Assembly (NCBI GenBank): GCA_002413755.1
Contig: DHXQ01000006.1
Location: 1-5,470 of the forward strand
Direction: 5' to 3'
Origin: Candidatus Saccharibacteria bacterium UBA5152
GTDB lineage: Bacteria; Patescibacteriota; Saccharimonadia; Saccharimonadales; UBA4665
DNA: 5,470 nucleotides
Both the position numbers and the translations under genes were made by a program. Positions 1 through 4,027 of the stretch are shown one piece after another. Below the pieces are notes generated by a model. That model saw only the letters and a list, made by a program, of their open reading frames with translations. It was not told the origin of the DNA and did no database searches. The stretch's first letter is position 1. Each line of letters begins with the position of its first letter.

Positions 1-260
1 GGATCAGTGAACGTCTCGGTATGTCCACTGGCCTGCCAGACCTTCTGGTTCATCAGGATGGCGGCATCGACTCCGTACATATTGTCGGCATCATCGACAA
101 ACATCTTCCACCACAAACTCATGATGTTGCGCTTCAGCGCCACGCCGAGCGGGCCGTAGTCCCAGGTACCACTGAGGCCACCATAGACATCAGAGCCCGG
201 ATAAATAAATCCGCGCCGTTTACAGAGGCTGACAATATCTTCTAGTTTTAGATCGCTCAT
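1..260 (-). CDS. glyS: Glycyl-tRNA synthetase, N-terminal 86 residues (partial)
   Basis: Class II aminoacyl-tRNA synthetase that charges tRNA-Gly in the cytoplasm. Only the N-terminus is present; the gene continues beyond base 1. The 86 visible residues carry the hallmark start of the single-chain (alpha2, archaeal/eukaryotic and Gram-positive type) enzyme: an opening helix IVSLCKRRGFIYPGSDVYGG, then GTWDYGPLGVALKRNI (about residues 31-46), then VWQASGH at about 74-80, which belongs to the motif 1 to active-site region. This is not the alpha2beta2 GlyQ/GlyS type. The ATG at 258-260 matches the usual family start. No Shine-Dalgarno sequence precedes it, but a TATAAT box lies only 10 nt upstream, which suggests a leaderless transcript. 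It follows recO on the same strand after a 235-bp spacer and probably has its own promoter. Identity is very secure; the symbol follows the common name for the single-chain enzyme. Confidence 0.96.
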   Translation of the reverse strand, partial: MSDLKLEDIVSLCKRRGFIYPGSDVYGGLSGTWDYGPLGVALKRNIMSLWWKMFVDDADNMYGVDAAILMNQKVWQASGHTETFTD

Positions 261-270
261 AGTTGCTCAA

Positions 271-276
271 ATTATA
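271..276 (-). promoter_or_regulatory. -10 box of glyS promoter
   Basis: A perfect TATAAT on the minus strand lies 10 nt before the glyS ATG (258-260). Transcription would begin at about 263-265, leaving an untranslated leader of 3 to 5 nt or fewer. No good -35 hexamer is visible 16-18 nt further up (this region reads roughly AGGCGA). The absence of a ribosome-binding site for glyS fits a leaderless start. The function is inferred from the sequence match only. Confidence 0.6.
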
Positions 277-361
277 CCTGTTTTCGGCTGTTTCGCCTAC
301 CTTAGAACCTGAATCCGAAAGCCTCCTGCGATCCCTCTCTGTCCTCTATGACTTTTAAGAG

Positions 362-404
362 ACTCAGCATTTTGTGGCCACAAATGGGCCACAAAATGCT
401 GAGT
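362..404. repeat. 18-bp perfect inverted repeat with 7-nt spacer
   Basis: The left arm 362-379 (ACTCAGCATTTTGTGGCC) and right arm 387-404 are exact reverse complements separated by ACAAATG. Outside them a further pair, TATGACT (347-353) and AGTCATA (415-421), extends the symmetry imperfectly. Within the structure, GGCCACAAA occurs twice in direct orientation (376-384 and 387-395), and TTTGTGGCCACAAA (371-384) is a smaller perfect palindrome. It sits between recO and the glyS promoter. It could be a transcription end signal for the recO operon, although neither side has a U tract, or a protein-binding dyad, or a palindromic repeat element. The structure is certain; the role is not. Confidence 0.85.
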
Positions 405-495
405 ATGTACACATAGTCATATGAACAGTGAGCTTTTTATGGACCCTGACACTAAGTCAGCGACTCTGGATGATACACATTTTTGTATTCAATTT

Positions 496-1191
496 TTATG
501 ATCTGATATAGGTTTGGGCCATGGTCTGTAACAGAGGTGTTGAGGCGTCGAGCAGTGTTTCGAGGCCGGTGATCTTTTGCATGATTTCGGCGCGGTTTCC
601 GGCGAAACCAACCCGCAGGAATTTGATATCGTCAGCGCCGAACTGCCCTTCCGGGTGGCCGGCGAACGCCATGTCGTCAAAACTGAAGGTATAACGGGCA
701 TCGGCCGACAGCTTGGCACCATCCGAGTCCTGCTCCAGGTTGGGGCTGTGGCCGTCGAGCCGCAGCAGCTGCATTGTGAACCAGACCCGGATTAAACGCA
801 GATCAATCGTAAGGTCATCGAGCGCGCCAAACCCCTGCTCTAGTAGCTCGAAGTATTCCGGGTCGGGCTCGTCCTCGGTGGCCTTGTGCAGGATCCTGAT
901 CAGGTCATAGCCGAGCATCGTCCGGTTGACATCACTAACGATATTGGCGTAGTAGCGGATCAGGCGGGTCGATATCAGCGTACCAATCTCGCTGCGACCG
1001 TGGATAAAGCTGATCTCGCTGACACTGAACAGTTCGATGCCACCCGCCAGCTTGGACTTGCTGCGCCGCACGCCTTTGGCGATCAGGCTGAGCTTACCAT
1101 GATCAGGGGTCAATAGCGTCAATATGCGATCGGCTTCGCCGTAGTCGGTACGCCGCAGGATGATGGCGTGGGTATTGATCTGTTGCTTCAT
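496..1191 (-). CDS. recO: DNA repair protein RecO
   Basis: RecO is the recombination mediator of the RecFOR pathway. It binds SSB-coated single-stranded DNA and, with RecR, helps load RecA at gaps. The 231 residues fit the family length. The N-terminal OB-fold (about 1-80) shows the typical opening AIILRRTDYGEADRILTLLT, then HGKLSLIAKGVRRSKSKLAGGIELFS. A helical C-terminal domain follows (SDVNRTMLGYDLIRIL, then EYFELLEQGFGAL). The protein has no cysteine; the four-Cys zinc site found in many RecO proteins is absent (the first pair is replaced around LEQDSDGA, about residues 152-159). E. coli RecO also lacks it. The ATG overlaps the TGA of the upstream receiver gene as ATGA, and no separate ribosome-binding site is seen, so translation is probably coupled. 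It is the last gene of the kinase-like/receiver/recO unit. Confidence 0.93.
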   Translation of the reverse strand: MKQQINTHAIILRRTDYGEADRILTLLTPDHGKLSLIAKGVRRSKSKLAGGIELFSVSEISFIHGRSEIGTLISTRLIRYYANIVSDVNRTMLGYDLIRILHKATEDEPDPEYFELLEQGFGALDDLTIDLRLIRVWFTMQLLRLDGHSPNLEQDSDGAKLSADARYTFSFDDMAFAGHPEGQFGADDIKFLRVGFAGNRAEIMQKITGLETLLDASTPLLQTMAQTYIRS

Positions 1192-1586
1192 GATGCTTGC
1201 AAGGCAGGCACGGCGATCGCTTCTTTGACGGCCCGCAGTAACATGCGCAGGCTGGTCTGCGGCTTATACAAATAGACAGTGACTCCCAGCCGGTCACGGA
1301 GTAACTTCATACTGTCCATAAACTCAGCCGGCGGGATGCAGCTATGAATAACCACCGGCACGTACTGCCACTCGGCGTACGACCGCAACTCATACAGGAA
1401 CTCGATGCCGCTATGCGCCACCAGTTGCAATTCAACAATCACGACGTCCGGTATCTGCTCGTCAACCTTGAAGACTCCATCCTGGGCGCTGACGGTCAGC
1501 CGCGTGGCGTGCCCTTCGTGCTCAAAAGCCTGCATGTAGGCCTTGGCCAGTACGGCATCCGGCTCAATCAACAAAATCTGAGCCAT
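1188..1586 (-). CDS. Stand-alone receiver-domain protein with phospho-Asp replaced by Glu
   Basis: The 132 residues form a single CheY-like receiver with no output domain. The order of elements is standard: ILLIEPDAVL (4-13) as the acidic pocket, DVVIVELQL (47-55) at the phospho-site strand, HSGIEFLYELR (58-68), PVVIHS (77-82) in the Thr/Ser position, and YLYKPQ (105-110) with the conserved Lys. The phospho-accepting Asp is Glu52, and the second acidic-pocket residue is Pro9 (E8-P9-D10). S82 and K108 are kept. Asp-to-Glu can mimic the phosphorylated state in some receivers, so this protein may be fixed in one state or signal by binding alone. It starts at an ATG with GGGAG (1595-1599) 8 nt upstream. 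The start overlaps the TAA of a small upstream frame (TAATG), and the end overlaps recO. It is probably partnered with the degenerate kinase encoded upstream. Confidence 0.85.
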   Translation of the reverse strand: MAQILLIEPDAVLAKAYMQAFEHEGHATRLTVSAQDGVFKVDEQIPDVVIVELQLVAHSGIEFLYELRSYAEWQYVPVVIHSCIPPAEFMDSMKLLRDRLGVTVYLYKPQTSLRMLLRAVKEAIAVPALQAS

Positions 1587-1708
1587 TACATAATCTCCCG
1601 AGGAGCTTTGTAGAATAGTGCCGTTTGGGATGAAAAATGAGTACCGTAAGCGAGCCGTACTCTAGGTACGGTGAGCGCGGAACGCAATTTTTCGCCCAAA
1701 ATGTGCAT
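1586..1708 (-). CDS. Candidate 40-residue small protein or leader peptide inside a palindromic element
   Basis: The frame starts at ATG 1706-1708, preceded by AGGAG (1718-1722) at a 9-nt spacing, an excellent ribosome-binding site that overlaps the TAG stop of the kinase-like gene. It ends in TAA whose last base is the A of the receiver ATG (TAATG), an arrangement typical of translational coupling. The peptide begins MHILGEKLRSALTVPRV and ends FYKAPREIM; it is basic, has no cysteine, and shows no membrane segment or known motif. Almost the whole frame lies in the 122-bp nested inverted repeat, so its sequence is constrained by the hairpin. It may be a genuine small protein, a leader whose translation opens the RNA structure ahead of the receiver and recO, or a chance frame in a mobile palindrome. 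I do not recognise a family. Confidence 0.42.
   Translation of the reverse strand: MHILGEKLRSALTVPRVRLAYGTHFSSQTALFYKAPREIM
1595..1599 (-). promoter_or_regulatory. Ribosome-binding site of the receiver gene
   Basis: GGGAG on the minus strand lies 8 nt before the receiver ATG at 1584-1586. The upstream end of the palindromic element supplies a complementary CTCC (minus strand, 1602-1605) only 3 nt away, so this site could be masked in a small CTCC/GGAG hairpin when the long helix of the element is not formed. Confidence 0.6.
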
Positions 1709-1722
1709 TTTACAAAGCTCCT
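1601..1722. repeat. 122-bp nested inverted repeat (extended hairpin or MITE-like element)
   Basis: The terminal arms are perfect 12-mers: AGGAGCTTTGTA at 1601-1612 and its reverse complement at 1711-1722. Symmetry continues inward with TTTGGG (1624-1629)/CCCAAA (1695-1700) and GAAAAAT (1632-1638)/ATTTTTC (1687-1693). At the centre is CCGTAC (1655-1660)/GTACGG (1666-1671) around a 5-nt loop. Alternative pairings exist there: GAGTAC (1639-1644)/GTACTC (1657-1662) and ACCGTA (1643-1648)/TACGGT (1667-1672). The right terminus supplies two bases of the kinase-like gene's TAG stop. The immediate flanks (CG and AT) show no target-site duplication. It fills the whole gap between the two signalling genes and contains the 40-codon frame. 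It may be a miniature inverted-repeat element, an RNA regulatory structure, or both. Confidence 0.85.
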
Positions 1723-2455
1723 ATATCAGCTGCATCTGGGGGTTGGACTGCAATACAGTTCCCAAACCCGACCTTCGGTTGTGATGTGACACCTTCAGCT
1801 TGGCACCGATGGCGTTCAGTATGGCGTCAGCCACAAATACTCCGGCTCCTCCGGAGTGGCTGAGCCCCGGCAATGGCTGGCGAGTGTCGCCCAACAGATG
1901 CTTGCCCTGGCGCAGCGCCTCAGCGGTCAGCCGGTCGACGTCAGCATACAGCCCAGCCACGATGCCGTAGCGGCAACGATGGGCGGCTAACTCAAGGCGC
2001 ATCTGGGGCGCATCGCTAGCGGGGAGCGCTTCGATCAGAGCGTAGCCCAGACTCACCAGAGCACTTTGCAAACCCTCGCGGTGCGCCGTCACCGGCCCAT
2101 ACTTGCCGCCGAGTGATAATTCGAGATTGACACCATACAGTTTGGCGATCGGGTGTAGCTGATGAGCCGCGTCGTAGAGCACTGAGGATAATGACACTGG
2201 CTCTTGTTCGACGTTGTAGGTCTCTTCGGCGGCCAGACGCATGCTCAGTAAATAGCCGTCAATCAGCTTGAGTGCCACATCGGCATTCACGCCGACTTGG
2301 GACAGGTGCTCGTTGGTACGATCAAGCAGGCTACCGAGTTCGGCTTGCTTGAGAATTTGCATGAGGGGCAGCTTCATCTGTTCTGCGAGAGACAGAAAGA
2401 GCTGTTCGGAGTGTAACCACTGCAGTTTTTGACCGGAAAAATCGTCGTTCTGCAC
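1721..2455 (-). CDS. Degenerate histidine-kinase-like protein (pseudokinase)
   Basis: The 244 residues have no membrane segment, so this is probably a soluble cytoplasmic protein. The layout matches a histidine kinase core: a dimerisation/phosphotransfer-like helix (about 16-75), then an ATPase-like domain (about 88-238). LAEQMKLPLMQIL (23-35) aligns with the H-box pattern SHELRTPLxAI, but the His is Glu25. The N-box-like stretch LQSALVSLGYALIEALP (129-145) aligns without gaps to LRQVLLNLLSNAIKFTP, with Ser136 and Ala139 in place of the Asn residues. The DxGxG motif is not recognisable near VAGLYADVDRL (166-176). A G2-like SGGAGVFVADAILNAIGAKL (201-220) keeps two glycines. Catalysis is therefore unlikely; it may act as a scaffold or binding partner. 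It starts at GTG 2453-2455 with GAGGG 9-10 nt upstream and an in-frame TGA further up. The assignment rests on motif alignment by eye. Confidence 0.72.
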   Translation of the reverse strand: MQNDDFSGQKLQWLHSEQLFLSLAEQMKLPLMQILKQAELGSLLDRTNEHLSQVGVNADVALKLIDGYLLSMRLAAEETYNVEQEPVSLSSVLYDAAHQLHPIAKLYGVNLELSLGGKYGPVTAHREGLQSALVSLGYALIEALPASDAPQMRLELAAHRCRYGIVAGLYADVDRLTAEALRQGKHLLGDTRQPLPGLSHSGGAGVFVADAILNAIGAKLKVSHHNRRSGLGTVLQSNPQMQLI

Positions 2456-2487
2456 CCGTATGTACCCTCACTTACTTGCTACCTGAA

Positions 2488-2496
2488 AGTATAGCA
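2488..2496 (-). promoter_or_regulatory. Extended -10 promoter for kinase-like gene, receiver and recO
   Basis: The minus strand reads TGC-TATACT (2496 down to 2488), a good extended -10 element. Transcription would start at about 2481, giving a leader of roughly 25 nt before the GTG start at 2455. The -35 region at the right spacing (around GTACAT) is poor, which is common for extended -10 promoters. This is the only good promoter candidate in the spacer upstream of the three-gene unit. Confidence 0.55.
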
Positions 2497-2510
2497 CCTT
2501 TCGCAAGGTG
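2495..2510. promoter_or_regulatory. Dyad CACCTT-4-AAGGTG overlapping the promoter
   Basis: This is a perfect 6-bp inverted repeat around TCGC (GCGA, a GNRA-type loop, if read as RNA on the minus strand). It lies between the -35 and -10 regions and touches the TG of the extended -10. Its position would suit a repressor or activator binding site. It lies upstream of the expected transcription start, so it is less likely to work as RNA from that promoter. No regulator can be named. Confidence 0.4.
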
Positions 2511-2532
2511 ATGTACGACATACAAAATTTTT

Positions 2533-2553
2533 ATTCACTTTCAGCAAGTGAAT
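2533..2553 (-). terminator. Hairpin after the membrane-protein gene, possible weak terminator
   Basis: An 8-bp perfect stem ATTCACTT/AAGTGAAT with a 5-nt loop starts 9 nt after the TAA of the preceding gene. On the minus strand it is followed by AAAAATTTTG, so the U run is short and displaced by five A residues. The stem is A+T rich. The position is exactly right for ending the xseA-xseB-methyltransferase operon, but the tail is weak, so some read-through into the kinase-like gene is plausible. Confidence 0.5.
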
Positions 2554-2562
2554 ATGTAATAA

Positions 2563-3246
2563 TTACGGCGAAAATGTGATATTTGGCAAGATATAGCTGT
2601 TGAAATCAGCAACATAGAGAGGACTCTCGGTCCATACCTCCAGAGTCTTGTCACGGATGGGTATGATGACTAATGAGCCAGTTATGTTCCGACCGCTCAT
2701 GATTGCGCCGTCAAACTTAGTACCGACCACGCTTGGCACTTTTGGAAAAGCGTATGGTACCGCCGTCACCTTCTTGGTCGCAACCAAGCTGTTCATACCT
2801 GTAATTGCGGATGCATAGCTGCGATTAATCACTTGGACACGAAGGGCAAAGGCCGAGTCCCTATCAGAGATGTTAGGGACAATGTTTGGATGGAAATAGC
2901 CGTCAACGGGTTGGTTGGATGGACCGCTATCAGCGACATAGGCGCTCCATGTCTTCGGGAATAATACCTGAACTCCGCCGTATTGCTCGGCACCTTTGTA
3001 TGGCCGGAGCGGTTGCTTGTCGGCCTCGGCATGTTCTTTATCTTTGGCTATATCCTCGTCCTGCTTAGCGATCGTAACCGCTGCTGCAATCTTAGTTGCT
3101 ACATTCGTACGATAATCCTCACGGCCACTAAAAGCCCAGGCTCCAAATGCAATCGCCGCGACTAAAATTACCCCGGCGAGGATCAAAGGAATTAAGAGGA
3201 TATTCGTGCTGCCCCGTTGATCACTACAAAAACTACGCCCATTCAT
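2563..3246 (-). CDS. Single-pass membrane protein with extracytoplasmic domain, function unknown
   Basis: From the ATG at 3244-3246 the product is 227 residues: a short N-terminus ending DQRGSTN, one hydrophobic segment (about 16-39, ILLIPLILAGVILVAAIAFG), then a hydrophilic, Lys/Glu/Ala-rich linker (about 45-80) and a compact domain (about 88-227). That domain begins YGGVQVLFPKTWSAYV and ends YILPNITFSP, a layout resembling PsbP-like or lipoprotein-type extracellular domains, judged by eye only. It is probably anchored in the membrane with the C-terminus outside. In-frame ATGs at 3319-3321, 3325-3327 and 3340-3342 would add 25-32 residues and overlap the methyltransferase gene. I chose 3246 because the extension is polar and unlike a signal, and because TTGCAG-17-TAACAT stands 7 nt before this ATG. 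No Shine-Dalgarno site precedes it; a GGGA lies 9 nt before the 3327 ATG, so the start is uncertain. Confidence 0.75.
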   Translation of the reverse strand: MNGRSFCSDQRGSTNILLIPLILAGVILVAAIAFGAWAFSGREDYRTNVATKIAAAVTIAKQDEDIAKDKEHAEADKQPLRPYKGAEQYGGVQVLFPKTWSAYVADSGPSNQPVDGYFHPNIVPNISDRDSAFALRVQVINRSYASAITGMNSLVATKKVTAVPYAFPKVPSVVGTKFDGAIMSGRNITGSLVIIPIRDKTLEVWTESPLYVADFNSYILPNITFSP

Positions 3247-3253
3247 ACTGCTA

Positions 3254-3282
3254 ATGTTAACTGAGTTGTGGCGTTCCTGCAA
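3254..3282 (-). promoter_or_regulatory. Possible internal promoter before the membrane-protein gene
   Basis: On the minus strand TTGCAG and TAACAT are separated by exactly 17 nt, and TAACAT ends 7 nt before the ATG at 3244-3246. Transcription would start at or next to the start codon, giving a leaderless message. The match to consensus is moderate and the gene also lies in an operon, so this would be a secondary promoter. It is an inference from spacing and hexamers only. Confidence 0.35.
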
Positions 3283-3310
3283 GCCTTGCCCGCCAGGTCG
3301 CAGGTTGTGT

Positions 3311-3805
3311 CTATTTTTCATAAACATACAGAAATATCCCATCTTTAGTTACGACTGGCTCCTTACCGGGTATCTGGAATGCAAAACTGACTAACCTGAT
3401 CGGCCGGTTCGGCTGCGCCGTCACTACCATATCGAGCTTGACCATAAACTTATCAAGTAAGAACACGAAGATACCATCCGCCTCAGGCCAATGCTGCGCC
3501 CAGAAGTTACCCCAGACCACTTTGACCTGTCCCCGGTAGCGCCGAGTGCGTAACCAGGCGATGAGCGCCAGCAGCGGGTTTAGTTCGTAGCCCACCACCT
3601 TGTAGCCCCGGACAGCAGCAGCTATCAGCACTTTCCCATCTCCGCAGCCGAGCTCGAGCATGGTTTGGCCCTTCTCGAGGTCCAGCAGGTCGAGCGCAGC
3701 ATTCATTTGGGCATCAAGCGTGGGGACATACGGCGCACCAAACAGCAGCACAAACGCGAAGCAGAACATCACAATGATAAAAACCGTTGCGACCCACATC
3801 AGCAT
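3311..3805 (-). CDS. Membrane-anchored class I SAM-dependent methyltransferase, FAM173-like
   Basis: The 164 residues comprise one N-terminal membrane segment (about 4-22) and a short Rossmann-fold methyltransferase domain on the cytoplasmic side. Motif I is MLELGCGDGKVLIAAA (49-64). GYELNP (72-77) supplies the acidic residue (Glu74) that normally binds the S-adenosylmethionine ribose, and VVWGNFW (96-102) is the next core strand. The region APYVPTLDAQMNAALDLL before motif I, together with the membrane anchor, resembles the FAM173/ATPSCKMT group, whose eukaryotic members methylate lysine in mitochondrial proteins such as ATP synthase subunit c. That resemblance was noticed by eye; the substrate here is unknown. 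The ATG lies 3 nt after the xseB stop, so it is operonic. Its C-terminus overlaps in-frame ATGs available to the next gene. ATG at 3797-3799 is an alternative start two codons in. Confidence 0.85.
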   Translation of the reverse strand: MLMWVATVFIIVMFCFAFVLLFGAPYVPTLDAQMNAALDLLDLEKGQTMLELGCGDGKVLIAAAVRGYKVVGYELNPLLALIAWLRTRRYRGQVKVVWGNFWAQHWPEADGIFVFLLDKFMVKLDMVVTAQPNRPIRLVSFAFQIPGKEPVVTKDGIFLYVYEK

Positions 3806-3808
3806 GGT

Positions 3809-4027
3809 CTACTCGTCGGCTTCCTGATCAAGCTTGGCCCGCAGGTCGGTCACTTTGTTCTCCGCCCGAGCCAGCCGGGCTTCCAGCTGGGCGACTATTT
3901 CCAGCCCGCGCTCATAGCTGGCGACAGCGTCATCGATGTCCAGGTCGCCGGATTCCAGTTTCGTCGTCAGGGTGTGCAGCTCCTCGGTGAGGGCGTGATA
4001 ATCAGCGGCGGGTTTAGATTTAGGCAT
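3809..4027 (-). CDS. xseB: Exonuclease VII small subunit
   Basis: Small helical subunit of exonuclease VII, which with XseA degrades single-stranded DNA from both ends to short oligonucleotides in the cytoplasm. The 72-residue product has the family core: DYHALTEELHTLTTKLESGD at about 9-28, then the LDIDDAVASYERGLEIV stretch and a coiled-coil C-terminus (AQLEARLARAENKVTDLRAK). The length is typical. The chosen ATG (4025-4027) has AGGGA about 7-8 nt upstream and overlaps the xseA stop by 8 bp. A longer in-frame extension up to 4126 lies inside xseA and was rejected. Overlap with xseA suggests coupled synthesis of the two subunits. Confidence 0.95.
   Translation of the reverse strand: MPKSKPAADYHALTEELHTLTTKLESGDLDIDDAVASYERGLEIVAQLEARLARAENKVTDLRAKLDQEADE

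Larger units (their letters stand above)
261..495. other. Intergenic spacer between recO and glyS
   Basis: This spacer holds the glyS -10 box, an 18-bp perfect inverted repeat (362-404), a small dyad CTGAC-5-GTCAG (446-460), a weak ATACA/TGTAT pair close behind the recO stop, and an orphan AGGAGG on the minus strand (322-327) with no start codon at a useful distance. No reading frame here has both a ribosome-binding site and useful length. No T-box or glycine riboswitch signature was found. No U-rich intrinsic terminator for recO is obvious. Confidence 0.6.

Noticed and set aside
322..327. AGGAGG on the minus strand, a perfect Shine-Dalgarno match
   Set aside because: No ATG, GTG or TTG opens a useful frame at 5-12 nt downstream; only a short run to a TAG follows.
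376..395. CRISPR-like repeat from the two GGCCACAAA copies
   Set aside because: There are only two copies, 2 nt apart, and they are part of an inverted repeat; there are no spacers or cas genes.
348..416. 22-codon plus-strand frame through the 18-bp inverted repeat
   Set aside because: It has no ribosome-binding site and no neighbours on that strand; the frame is explained by the palindrome.
364..420. 18-codon minus-strand frame (ATG at 418-420) through the same inverted repeat
   Set aside because: No Shine-Dalgarno sequence precedes it, and it is too short to support without conservation data.
261..495. T-box or glycine riboswitch upstream of glyS
   Set aside because: No T-box AGGGUGGNACCGCG-type sequence and no glycine-aptamer features were seen, and the promoter appears to sit almost on the start codon, leaving no room for a leader.
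577..1116. Plus-strand open frames across recO (577-795, 713-910, 886-1116)
   Set aside because: They lie antisense inside recO, overlap each other in different frames, and have no recognisable domains or ribosome-binding sites.
1721..2455. Kinase-like gene as a pseudogene cut short by the palindromic element
   Set aside because: The frame is intact, and the domain seems to reach its usual end shortly after the G2-like region and final strand, so at most a few C-terminal residues could have been lost.
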